This document shows positions 1-6,800 of a stretch of 15,777 bases of DNA, in pieces; the first letter of the stretch is position 1, and each line of letters opens with the position of its first letter. The DNA is from Oscillospiraceae bacterium (GTDB lineage: Bacteria; Bacillota; Clostridia; Oscillospirales; Ruminococcaceae). Below the pieces are notes generated by a model that saw only the letters and a list, made by a program, of their open reading frames with translations, was not told where the DNA came from and searched no databases. The DNA lies in the NCBI GenBank assembly GCA_016295545.1, contig JAEDLA010000008.1:1-15777 (forward strand), written 5' to 3'. The position numbers and the translations under genes were made by a program.

Positions 1-55
1 GATTGACGAAACGCTATCAGCCAACTTTTTCATCAGAACGATATGGAATTAGTAT
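1..55 (-). repeat. Left copy of a 55-bp dispersed/terminal inverted repeat
   Basis: Reverse complement of 15686-15740 with 52 of 55 bases matching; the mismatches are at positions 19, 21 and 33. Read on the minus strand it begins ATACTAATTCCATATCG and ends GTTTCGTCAATC. It lies beyond the terminator of the minus-strand ABC/CPBP operon, so it sits 3' of a gene, as the right copy does. It contains no ORF. It could be a MITE-like repeat, an insertion-sequence end or an intergenic repeat family; because the window begins inside it, its outer limit is unknown. Confidence 0.85.
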
Positions 56-69
56 AAAATAACAAAAAC

Positions 70-107
70 AAGCCCTGAAGCTGTTTTAGGAAACTGCTTC
101 AGGGCTT
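70..107 (-). terminator. Intrinsic terminator of the GntR-ABC-CPBP operon
   Basis: A perfect 12-bp inverted repeat: arm AAGCCCTGAAGC at 70-81 and its complement at 96-107, around a 14-nt loop that can pair further (GTTT/AAAC). On the minus strand the stem is followed by a T-rich run (TGTTTTTGTT). It starts 10 bases past the stop codon of the CPBP gene, the expected place for the end of that operon. Confidence 0.9.
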
Positions 108-117
108 AAAAATTTAT

Positions 118-984
118 TCAGGCATTACATTTTTTCTTATTGCGATAATCGCTGATAATAAGAGCCGCAAAGGCAAATGCACTGATTATTATATTCGGCA
201 GCATAAAAAGTATTCCGATAATAAGGGAGGAGTGTTCAGCAAGAGCTGACTGGTCAGGAATCATTAAAGCCGGAATAGTATTAATGAAAATATCAACGGC
301 TGAATGACAGAGAACTGCCGGATATACGGAATTAGTCTTTTTAGTTAGCCAGGTCAGAAAAGCTCCGTAGAAAATACAGGAAACAGACATTGCTATAAAT
401 CCGCCAAAGGGGAAGAAATCATAATCCTTGCCGTAGTTAAAGCCTTTGGCAATCATCGGAGCGTGCCACATTCCCCATATTATACCGCTTATGATAATTG
501 CCGGAACAGTTCCTGTAAGCTTTTCCAGTCGGGGAGTAAGGTATGCACGCCAGCCGAATTCCTCTCCGAATGTAATAACGGAGGTTATAATGCAGAGCGA
601 AAGATTCATCATGAGTATCCCGGCAATCTGTGTTTTACCGTAGAATTCCACGGAATCTGCAAAGCTGTAATCCGGAATATAGTTTACAATAAGCAGAATC
701 GCAGCAAATACTGAGCCGATAACTCCAAAAAGCACAGCAAAGATGTAGTATCGTATATTCCCTTTGAAGTTAGTGCGGAGGAGCATTTCTGACGTTCCCT
801 CTTTAGTAATAAGACGGGTAAGAATATTTGCAATTGCCGGAGGGAACATTATCAGCAGCGATTGCAGCTCAGTAGTCTTATTAACGTCCTTTATCCAGAA
901 AATTGAAATGAGATATGTAGGAATATAGGCAAGAACAGTAAATATTACAATGCGTTTCAAAAGAAGTTTTTTCTCATTTTGCAT
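118..984 (-). CDS. CPBP family intramembrane metalloprotease (Abi/CAAX-like)
   Basis: A 288-aa polytopic membrane protein of the CPBP (CAAX protease and bacteriocin-processing, Abi) family. The three family motifs are present: EEFGWR with E141, E142 and R146; the WGMWHAP motif with H174; and a last helix with H227 in AVLCHSAVD. Hydrophobic segments lie near residues 12-30, 41-58, 80-101, 119-138, 160-176, 195-214 and 256-277. Family members are known or predicted proteases in membrane-protein processing or bacteriocin self-immunity. The ATG start has GAGGAG nine bases upstream and overlaps the preceding permease gene by 11 nt, so it is the last gene of that operon and probably co-translated. 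The substrate cannot be read from sequence; placement with an ABC exporter suggests envelope or antimicrobial-peptide defence (inference). Confidence 0.88.
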   Translation of the reverse strand: MQNEKKLLLKRIVIFTVLAYIPTYLISIFWIKDVNKTTELQSLLIMFPPAIANILTRLITKEGTSEMLLRTNFKGNIRYYIFAVLFGVIGSVFAAILLIVNYIPDYSFADSVEFYGKTQIAGILMMNLSLCIITSVITFGEEFGWRAYLTPRLEKLTGTVPAIIISGIIWGMWHAPMIAKGFNYGKDYDFFPFGGFIAMSVSCIFYGAFLTWLTKKTNSVYPAVLCHSAVDIFINTIPALMIPDQSALAEHSSLIIGILFMLPNIIISAFAFAALIISDYRNKKKCNA

Positions 985-1696
985 AGTCTTCCACTCCTCT
1001 CAGATATAATTTGCAGGATATTCTGTAGGAAATGTAATATGCTGCAATGGCAACGAATGAGAATACACCGAAAGCTATCATAGTCCATGCAGGGTAGTTC
1101 TGATTAAGCATTATATTCATAATTTTTTCAACAAATTCTTCCATAGAGCCGAATATTGACAAATCGCCGAAAAGGAAATAGATTCCGACTATTAATACTA
1201 CAATAAGTAAGAGATAGCTTTTTATCTTTGTGCCGCTTTTGCTGCCGAATCTTATAATAAAGGGAAATTCAAGGGCACGGTTAAAGAGCTGTAAATAAAA
1301 CAGAAATGCAAAAAGTATCATAGGAGAAGAACCCTCACCGGCAATAGCAATTATAATAAAATTTGAAAGCATACTGTAGAAGAGAACAGCTATTGAGATA
1401 ATAAGAGAGAAAAAGTATTTTGAGCCGACCTGACCATAAACCGAAAGAGGAGAGGCTGATGCGTAGTAAGCCCATTTTTTCCTTTCATCTCCTTCAAAAA
1501 GACCTTCCTGCATCATTCCAACTAATGAAAAGGTGAATACGTAAATGAGCGGCCAGAAAAGATTGAAGAATTCAAAGTCAGTATCTTCACCGGATATAGC
1601 CAAAAAGTTCAATGATGTTATAAGAATTACAGAAATAGCTATCATAATGATATTTTTGCGCTGAACAATAAAATCCTTGTAGAGTAATCCTGCCAT
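974..1696 (-). CDS. ABC-2 type transporter permease (second permease)
   Basis: A 240-aa integral membrane protein with about six hydrophobic segments, beginning MAGLLYKDF, the short N-terminal signature of small Firmicutes ABC-2 permeases (ABC2_membrane_5-like). A DERKKWAYY...SPLS stretch near residues 71-84 matches a similar stretch in the neighbouring permease, so the two are probably distant paralogues forming a heterodimeric channel with the ATPase upstream. Its ATG shares one base with the stop of the upstream permease (TAATG), with AAAGGAGG 11 bases before it, indicating translational coupling. Its end overlaps the CPBP gene. The transported substrate is unknown; family relatives include the Ytr-type transporters. 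Confidence 0.85.
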   Translation of the reverse strand: MAGLLYKDFIVQRKNIIMIAISVILITSLNFLAISGEDTDFEFFNLFWPLIYVFTFSLVGMMQEGLFEGDERKKWAYYASASPLSVYGQVGSKYFFSLIISIAVLFYSMLSNFIIIAIAGEGSSPMILFAFLFYLQLFNRALEFPFIIRFGSKSGTKIKSYLLLIVVLIVGIYFLFGDLSIFGSMEEFVEKIMNIMLNQNYPAWTMIAFGVFSFVAIAAYYISYRISCKLYLRGVEDYAK

Positions 1697-2445
1697 TATG
1701 AAATTCGCCTCCTTTTAAGTTCTTTTACAGTAAAGAAGTAGCCTGCTGCAAGGCTTATGATGATAACAAAGGGAGCGGCAATAGCTACAATATCCCTGAG
1801 GTTGAGGGCTAAATCAACAAATTTTTCAACAAAAGCATCACCGAACTGGTCATCGGGGTTTGCAGAGAAAAAATTATCTTTAAACTTAAAAGCCGCAAAC
1901 ATGATGCCTGCTTCTAAAATCACCATAACAATCATCATTCTTCCTATTACAGCATTTTCATTTCTGTATTTTAAAAGCATAGGCAGTGAAGCAGATTGTA
2001 TAAGTGTGCAGAAAAGCATAATTATCAGAATATATTTTATTATATCCAGACTTAAAGAGCGATGTGATATAACTGCAAAAACAAGAGCATTCAGAACTGA
2101 TAAAATAAATGCAGTCAGAAGAAACACAAATTTTGTTTTGTATTTCAGTAATGCATACTGTTTTTCGCTTACAGGGAGAGAATAAGAAAAAATATCCCAC
2201 TTGCATCTGATATCTGCAATAGTAACGCCGTTATTTCCACAGCAGGTAAAAAGAAGCAATGAAGGAGCAATGGAAAAAATATAATATGTAGTAGCGTCAA
2301 GAGATTTGTAATACTCCTGCAGATTTCCGCAAACCATGCTTGCTCTGATAAGCAGACCGATTATTATAAATTTTAAAGCAACTGAAATATTTATAATATA
2401 ATTTTTTCTGCCTATATACAGGTCCTTGAATAAAAGTCCTTTCAT
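1696..2445 (-). CDS. ABC-2 type transporter permease (first permease)
   Basis: A 249-aa integral membrane protein, MKGLLFKDLYIGRKN at the N-terminus, with about six hydrophobic segments and the DIRCKWDIFSYSLPVS stretch near residue 78 that is typical of small ABC-2 permeases encoded behind a GntR regulator. I chose the ATG at 2445. An upstream in-frame GTG at 2457 lies directly against the AAGGAG ribosome site and is too close to use, whereas that site stands 11 bases before the ATG. The start lies two bases after the ATPase stop codon. With the neighbouring permease it would form the membrane part of the exporter. Confidence 0.86.
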   Translation of the reverse strand: MKGLLFKDLYIGRKNYIINISVALKFIIIGLLIRASMVCGNLQEYYKSLDATTYYIFSIAPSLLLFTCCGNNGVTIADIRCKWDIFSYSLPVSEKQYALLKYKTKFVFLLTAFILSVLNALVFAVISHRSLSLDIIKYILIIMLFCTLIQSASLPMLLKYRNENAVIGRMMIVMVILEAGIMFAAFKFKDNFFSANPDDQFGDAFVEKFVDLALNLRDIVAIAAPFVIIISLAAGYFFTVKELKRRRIS

Positions 2446-2447
2446 AA

Positions 2448-3326
2448 TCAGTGCCACTCCTTTTTTCTGCGGTTAACATAGAAAAGCATTATTTCCTCAA
2501 GGGTGGTATTATCCATGATGATTCCGGAGTATTTCTGAGAGCACACTTTTTTATCTGCAACCATAACCTCTGCGCCGAAATCAGTAATTCGTGCGCTGAT
2601 TATGTCAGCTTCATCGATTTGTTTATAGTTATCTACGGAACATTTCATAACACCGTGATTTTCAAGAATATCGTCCTTATAGCCTGTAAGGAGAAGCTTT
2701 CCCTTGTCAATAAAGGTTACGCTGTCCGCAATTTTTTCAAGGTCTGATGTGATATGTGAGGACATGAGTATGCTGTGATTTTCGTCCTGTAAATACTCAA
2801 GAAAAATGTCAAGTATCTCGTTTCTTACAACAGGGTCAAGACCTGTAGTAGCTTCGTCCATAATGAGCAGTTTTGCGTTATGGGAGAGAGCTGCGGCAAT
2901 CTGAAGCTTCATTTTCATACCTTTCGAGAACTGTCCTATTTTCTTTTTGCGTGGAAGTGCAAATCTGTCCAGATATTCAAAATATTTCTCGTTATCCCAT
3001 TCCTTGAAAATATCACGGAGAATTATGCTGATATGATTAGCGTTAAGCTGGTCGTGAAAGGGAAGCTCATCGAAAACAGCGGCAATTTGTTCTTTAATGG
3101 CAATTTCGTCCTTTTCATTGTCCAGTCCGAGAATGCGGATAGTTCCTGAATCCTTTTTGATAATATTCAGCAGAGAGTTTATAGTTGTAGTTTTACCGGC
3201 ACCGTTCTGTCCGATAAATCCCATAATACTGCCCTTTGGAACATTAAAGCTTATATTGTCAAGTGTAAATCCATCATATTTTTTAGTCAGCCCGTCAATT
3301 TCAATGGCGTTTTCGTAATCACACAT
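2448..3326 (-). CDS. ABC transporter ATP-binding protein (YtrB-like)
   Basis: A 292-aa ATPase energising the two permeases encoded downstream. Walker A is GQNGAGKTTT at about 39-48, the signature helix is FSKGMKMKL at 133-141 (the variant common in ABC-2 exporter ATPases), Walker B is LLIMDEAT at 153-160 and the H-loop is SSH with H191. A roughly 90-residue C-terminal extension follows the nucleotide-binding domain. I chose the ATG at 3326: GGAGG stands eight bases upstream and the start overlaps the end of the GntR gene by 8 nt. A TTG at 3341, five codons earlier, overlaps the ribosome site and is unlikely. Gene order and overlap resemble Bacillus ytrA-ytrB; the substrate is not determined. 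Confidence 0.93.
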   Translation of the reverse strand: MCDYENAIEIDGLTKKYDGFTLDNISFNVPKGSIMGFIGQNGAGKTTTINSLLNIIKKDSGTIRILGLDNEKDEIAIKEQIAAVFDELPFHDQLNANHISIILRDIFKEWDNEKYFEYLDRFALPRKKKIGQFSKGMKMKLQIAAALSHNAKLLIMDEATTGLDPVVRNEILDIFLEYLQDENHSILMSSHITSDLEKIADSVTFIDKGKLLLTGYKDDILENHGVMKCSVDNYKQIDEADIISARITDFGAEVMVADKKVCSQKYSGIIMDNTTLEEIMLFYVNRRKKEWH

Positions 3327-3702
3327 TGTCTGTACCTCCAAAAATAATTTCAGTCATTTCTTTAAGTTCGTCAAGGCTTATTCCAGACTGCTTAGCCTTT
3401 TCCGATGCCTGAGCAAGAAGCGCTTCGATCTGTTTCAGATTCTCCTCACGGAGAAGATCCGGATTCTGAGCCTTTACAAAGCTGCCCTTGCCGGTGTAGG
3501 ATTCAATGAATCCGTCGTGTTCAAGTTCCTCATATGCACGTTTAGTAGTAATAACGCTAATGCGAAGCTCCATTGCAAGTGTACGCATAGAGGGAAGAGC
3601 GTCCCCTTCCTTCAGAGTACCGTTAATAATGAGCCCCTTTATCTGCGAGGAAATCTGCTGATAAATAGGAATTCCTGATGAATTGCTGAGAATAATATCC
3701 AT
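3319..3702 (-). CDS. GntR family transcriptional regulator, YtrA subfamily
   Basis: A 127-aa regulator, the usual short length of YtrA-type GntR proteins, which have a winged helix-turn-helix and only a small dimerisation tail. The DNA-binding domain spans about residues 10-75 and includes IPIYQQIS, the LPSMRTLA helix, TTKRAYEELEHDGFI and the GKGSFV wing. Residues 82-120 look helical and probably dimerise. It is first in the operon and overlaps the ATPase gene. GAGG precedes the ATG by six bases. YtrA proteins typically repress their own ABC operon and are relieved by envelope-active compounds; the palindromes in its promoter fit autorepression (inference). Confidence 0.92.
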   Translation of the reverse strand: MDIILSNSSGIPIYQQISSQIKGLIINGTLKEGDALPSMRTLAMELRISVITTKRAYEELEHDGFIESYTGKGSFVKAQNPDLLREENLKQIEALLAQASEKAKQSGISLDELKEMTEIIFGGTDNV

Positions 3703-3717
3703 AGTTCACCTCATAAT

Positions 3718-3729
3718 GTATATATACAA
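3718..3729 (-). promoter_or_regulatory. Operator-like palindrome, downstream copy
   Basis: GTATATATAC palindrome (TGTATATATACA in full dyad at 3717-3728) lying just after the predicted start site of the GntR operon and before its ribosome site. A 13-nt stretch, GTATATATACAAT on the plus strand, is repeated exactly at 3747. Two copies placed over the core promoter are what a dimeric GntR autorepressor would be expected to use; binding is inferred. Confidence 0.6.
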
Positions 3730-3736
3730 TATACAC

Positions 3737-3765
3737 ATTATATCAGGTATATATACAATTGTCAA
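3737..3765 (-). promoter_or_regulatory. Sigma-A promoter of the GntR-ABC-CPBP operon
   Basis: Perfect consensus: TTGACA (complement of 3760-3765), a 17-bp spacer and TATAAT (complement of 3737-3742). The predicted start site is near 3730, about 28 bases before the GntR ATG. Such a strong promoter normally needs a repressor, which fits the overlapping palindromes. Confidence 0.9.
3747..3758 (-). promoter_or_regulatory. Operator-like palindrome, upstream copy in promoter spacer
   Basis: Second GTATATATAC palindrome, inside the spacer between the -35 and -10 boxes of the GntR operon promoter, 29 bp from the first copy and identical to it over 13 nt. A protein bound here would block RNA polymerase. 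Proposed as a site for the adjacent YtrA-type regulator (inference). Confidence 0.6.
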
Positions 3766-3827
3766 TAGTTTTTTAAAGTTAAATTATTATTATAAATATG
3801 ACTGTTCTTATATGATTTTTAAGGGTA

Positions 3828-3856
3828 TTGACATTGAATCACCTTACGTATATAAT
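3828..3856 (+). promoter_or_regulatory. Sigma-A promoter of the 3892-6654 operon
   Basis: Perfect TTGACA at 3828-3833, 17-bp spacer and TATAAT at 3851-3856. The predicted start site is near 3863. It diverges from the GntR operon promoter, with about 62 bp between the two -35 boxes. Confidence 0.88.
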
Positions 3857-3876
3857 TATAATATGTATATTATAAT
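3855..3876 (+). promoter_or_regulatory. Perfect 22-bp dyad over the transcription start (candidate operator)
   Basis: Ten-base arms ATTATAATAT and ATATTATAAT separated by GT, all matching. The dyad begins in the -10 box, covers the expected start site and ends two bases before the AGGAGG ribosome site. The position suits a repressor site. Because the arms are only A and T, an RNA hairpin would be weak, and chance palindromy in AT-rich DNA cannot be excluded. Confidence 0.5.
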
Positions 3877-3891
3877 CAGGAGGAATAAACA

Positions 3892-4815
3892 TTGTTTAAT
3901 ATTTTCAAAAAGAAACAGCCGGAAAATGATATTACGGCTGAAAAGGAAGTTAAAACTGAGAAAAATGAGCAGCAGACCGAAAAAAATGAACAGCAGCCCG
4001 CAGGTTCAATGGACGGCAGTGAGTTTGTGCGTAAATATATGGAGCTGTATGCTCCCTATACCATAAAGGATTTTGTTATTAAAGAGCGTCCCTTTGAGGA
4101 GCTGCCTGACATAGACCAGTATCATAACGGACTTCGTGCAATGGCACACCATGTTGATACAAAGCGTGCTGATGATCCTATGTTCGGGGCAAGAATCGCC
4201 GCACAGGAGATTCTTAACAATACAATGAACTGGCTTAAAGATGATAAGGGAGTTCATTCGGAAACACTGCTTGCAGTCCTTGCGTCGGTGGGCGGCAGAG
4301 TATGCGTTCAGGGCGTTGTAAATACATTTACCGGTATGATATCTGATAATGCTCAGGACAGAAAAAAGATGACCTATGCTCTGGCAACTATTCTGAAGAT
4401 ACTCATTGCTGAAACTCCAGACGGAGAAGCTTACATAATGGGTGACAGAATTGGCAATGAATTTCTTCTGTTTTTCAGAAATGCTATGGGAGAAGCTGTT
4501 GATCCTCAGCAGCTTATGCCGGTTGCCTCACAGACTGCTCAGCTGTGCGGTAATGAAAAATTCTGGAATACGCCTTATGATGAGCTGGTAAAAAATTCTC
4601 CAAAGAATATTGCAGACCTTTTCGCTGAGAAGTTTGAAGTGAACTTTATGACATATTGCCGTTTCCCGCAGGAAAGAATGCTTGCTGTAGCCTTTGCGGC
4701 TCAGAATGCTGTAAAACAGATAGTCAGCCAGAATATTCTCGACAAGGAAAAAGCCGCTTCAATTATTGCGGAATATGGCTGGAGAACCTCTCATTACTGG
4801 GGTAAAATGTTTTGA
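3892..4815 (+). CDS. Hypothetical protein, unrecognised family
   Basis: A 307-aa protein I do not recognise. Residues 1-40 are a charged, probably disordered tail (MFNIFKKK, then Lys/Glu/Gln-rich) with TEKNEQQ repeated in tandem at 22-28 and 29-35. From about residue 42 it looks globular, mostly helical and cytoplasmic: no signal peptide, no clear membrane helix, no nucleotide-binding motif. Notable stretches are HNGLRAMAHHVDTKRAD (about 78-94), ETLLAVLASVGGRVCVQGVV (about 124-143) and a Trp-rich end. The start is TTG, supported by AGGAGG eight bases upstream. It leads an operon with the MscS channel 28 nt downstream, so a link to membrane or osmotic stress is possible but unproven. Confidence 0.85.
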   Translation: MFNIFKKKQPENDITAEKEVKTEKNEQQTEKNEQQPAGSMDGSEFVRKYMELYAPYTIKDFVIKERPFEELPDIDQYHNGLRAMAHHVDTKRADDPMFGARIAAQEILNNTMNWLKDDKGVHSETLLAVLASVGGRVCVQGVVNTFTGMISDNAQDRKKMTYALATILKILIAETPDGEAYIMGDRIGNEFLLFFRNAMGEAVDPQQLMPVASQTAQLCGNEKFWNTPYDELVKNSPKNIADLFAEKFEVNFMTYCRFPQERMLAVAFAAQNAVKQIVSQNILDKEKAASIIAEYGWRTSHYWGKMF

Positions 4816-4843
4816 TTCAGAGCGCAGAAGGAGTTGGTAAACA

Positions 4844-5749
4844 TTGAATACAACTGCAGTGAATACGACCGAAGCAGCAACTGCTGCCGAAAATGTTACT
4901 GAGCCTGTCGCTGAGGCAATTCAGAATGAAGTAAGCAAGGCGTCTGAGATTTTTTCTTCTATAGGAGATAAAATAGTGTCAGGAATGCCTTCGCTTATTG
5001 CTGCGGTAATAATGCTTATTCTTGGAATTATAGCTGCAAGAATAATTGCACATATAATCTCAAAGGCTATGAAGCGTTCAACTATAGACGGAGCAGCCCG
5101 AAGTTTTCTTGTTTCCTTTGTAAGGATAATCTTATATATTGTCGTAATAATGATGGCTCTTACAATGATAAATGTACCAATGTCGTCTGTTATTACAATT
5201 TTCGGTGCAGCCGGACTGGCGATAAGCCTTGCTCTGCAAAACTGCCTTTCAAATCTGTGCGGAGGCTTTATAATTCTGTTCTCAAAGCCTTTTTCTGCCG
5301 GAGATACAATTGAAATCGATAATTCTGTAGGCGTTGTAAAGTCAATAAGCATTCTTTATACAAAAATTATAACCTTTGACAACAAGTCGATTTTCATACC
5401 CAACGGAAAGGTTTCTGATGCAAAAATCATTAACTACACCGAAAGTCCCACACGCCGTGCTGATATGCGTTTTGACATAAGCTACAGTGCTGATTACGAG
5501 CTTGCAAGAAAGCTTATTCTTAAAGTCATTGACGAGGATAAGCTTATACTTTCTGAACCTGCACCAGTTGTAAGAATGAGTGCTCATAATGAAAGCTCAG
5601 TATCAATTGATGTCCTTGTATGGATGGAGAACGATAATTACCTTACTGTGAAATATAACATGAACGAAGCTGTTAAGGCTGCCTTTGACGCAAATAATAT
5701 AGAGATTCCGTATAAAAAGATTGATGTACATATAAAGGAAAATAATTAA
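4844..5749 (+). CDS. MscS family small-conductance mechanosensitive ion channel
   Basis: A 301-aa channel that would open under membrane tension to release solutes during hypo-osmotic shock. Hydrophobic helices are near residues 47-73 and 86-113, and the pore-lining third helix lies at about 116-146, with the Gly/Ala-rich GAAGLAISLALQN at 121-133 typical of MscS. The beta domain follows (SAGDTIEIDNSVGVVKSI at 151-168, FIPNGKVSDAKIINYT at 184-199), then the C-terminal alpha/beta domain. Residues 1-45 are Ala/Thr/Glu-rich, outside the usual core. The start is TTG with AAGGAG ten bases upstream; no in-frame ATG exists before the first helix. Its stop overlaps the next start by one base (TAATG). 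Length is near the family's usual 270-300 aa. Confidence 0.93.
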   Translation: MNTTAVNTTEAATAAENVTEPVAEAIQNEVSKASEIFSSIGDKIVSGMPSLIAAVIMLILGIIAARIIAHIISKAMKRSTIDGAARSFLVSFVRIILYIVVIMMALTMINVPMSSVITIFGAAGLAISLALQNCLSNLCGGFIILFSKPFSAGDTIEIDNSVGVVKSISILYTKIITFDNKSIFIPNGKVSDAKIINYTESPTRRADMRFDISYSADYELARKLILKVIDEDKLILSEPAPVVRMSAHNESSVSIDVLVWMENDNYLTVKYNMNEAVKAAFDANNIEIPYKKIDVHIKENN

Positions 5750-6654
5750 TGAATGAACAAGAGAAAAATGCTGCACCGCAGCCTTCCGGAGACAGCGTGA
5801 ACAAATCTGATACTCCAAAGAAAAAGAAGCATACGTTCAGAAATTTTATGATATTCATTCTGGCAGTGCTTTTCTTCTGGTGGTTTAATAATTTTACTCT
5901 GAGAATTACAAAGTATACAATTGTTTCTGACAAAATCAATGGTGACGGAGTTAGAATTGCTTTACTCAGCGACCAGCACGCTGCAAAGTTTGGAATTACA
6001 AATGAAACTATTCTGAAAAAAATAAATAGAACTGCTCCCGATATTGTTTTCATGCTGGGGGATATGTATTCCAGAAATAGCACCCGTGAGCTTACGGAGA
6101 TTCCGGTGGAGCTTGTATCAATGGTCACGGAGGCAGGCTATCCTGTGTATTTTGTTTCCGGTGAGCATGATACATCACAGGACTATATTCAGCGTATGAG
6201 AGATGCCGGCGCTCATGTAATGGACTATCAGAGCGAAATTATAAATATAAACGGTAATAATCTTGAAATTTTCGGAATAGACAATGTTTATTATTCCGAT
6301 ACATTTGACCTGAACACCGCATTTACCAAAACTCCCGGCTGTTTCAGCATTCTTATGGCACATATTCCGAATTATGACAAGTTTTCAGACTTTGCGGCAG
6401 ACCTTACAGTCTGCGGAGATACTCACGGCGGAATCATTCAGCTTCCCTTTGGAAAAGGTCCTGCATACTACAGTGAAACAAGACAATGGTTTCCGGAAAT
6501 CAGTGAAAGCCGTTCTGATGTGTACGACAAGGGGATATTTCCATATAATAACGGAGCTATGCTTATCACCTCAGGCATCGGAGTATATCCTGTACCGGCA
6601 AGGCTCAACAACCGTCCTGAAATAGCAGTGGTAGATATTGTAAACAGCAAATAA
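5749..6654 (+). CDS. Membrane-anchored metallophosphoesterase (YkuE/YaeI-like)
   Basis: A 301-aa calcineurin-like phosphoesterase. Residues 1-30 are a polar, Lys-rich cytoplasmic tail; a single membrane helix lies at about 31-49; the catalytic domain follows, probably outside the cell. Metal-site motifs in order: SDQH (D75, H77), LGDMYS (D105), SGEHD (138-141), AHIPNYD (H205) and CGDTHGG (H226). The usual Asn of GNHD is Glu139 and the usual first His of GHTHGG is Asp224, so two ligand positions are changed to acidic residues. The C-terminal RPEIAVVDI also fits the YkuE/YaeI group, some of which act on lipid or nucleotide phosphates. The substrate here is unknown. ATG shares one base with the MscS stop, so the pair is probably co-translated. 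No clear terminator follows. Confidence 0.88.
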   Translation: MNEQEKNAAPQPSGDSVNKSDTPKKKKHTFRNFMIFILAVLFFWWFNNFTLRITKYTIVSDKINGDGVRIALLSDQHAAKFGITNETILKKINRTAPDIVFMLGDMYSRNSTRELTEIPVELVSMVTEAGYPVYFVSGEHDTSQDYIQRMRDAGAHVMDYQSEIININGNNLEIFGIDNVYYSDTFDLNTAFTKTPGCFSILMAHIPNYDKFSDFAADLTVCGDTHGGIIQLPFGKGPAYYSETRQWFPEISESRSDVYDKGIFPYNNGAMLITSGIGVYPVPARLNNRPEIAVVDIVNSK

Positions 6655-6725
6655 CCTGTAACAGTCCGATTTTTCGTCTTATTTCGACAAAAAGTCCGTT
6701 TTAAGAATGATTTTTCTGCTGATTA

Positions 6726-6736
6726 CGGATAATCCG
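6726..6736 (+). promoter_or_regulatory. Short dyad directly upstream of the kinase promoter
   Basis: CGGAT-A-ATCCG, an 11-bp dyad ending one base before the -35 box of the histidine kinase promoter. Its position suits a regulator site; it is short and may be chance. Confidence 0.3.
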
Positions 6737-6737
6737 G

Positions 6738-6766
6738 TTGAAAAAAGCAGCATACAATGATATAAT
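6738..6766 (+). promoter_or_regulatory. Sigma-A promoter of the histidine kinase/aldo-keto reductase operon
   Basis: TTGAAA at 6738-6743, 17-bp spacer and TATAAT at 6761-6766; start site near 6773, about 28 bases before the chosen kinase start. The -35 box coincides with an in-frame TTG that would otherwise be taken as the gene's first codon, which argues for the downstream ATG. Confidence 0.8.
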
Positions 6767-6800
6767 AATCAGAAGAATTACTTACATTCATAAGGTGGAC

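Noticed and set aside
3683..4066. 127-aa plus-strand frame across the divergent promoter region
   Set aside because: It runs through both promoters and is out of frame with the supported 3892 gene, giving low-complexity Ile/Tyr/Asn-rich sequence.
4921..5352. 143-aa minus-strand frame inside the MscS gene
   Set aside because: Antisense to a well-supported channel gene, with no ribosome site or recognisable domain; a shadow of the coding strand. The same applies to the minus-strand frames at 13407-13877 and 14568-15053.
6655..6710. Intrinsic terminator after the metallophosphoesterase gene
   Set aside because: The best pairing is TTTTT/AAAAA plus GTC/GAC with a bulge, and GC-poor; not convincing as a terminator.
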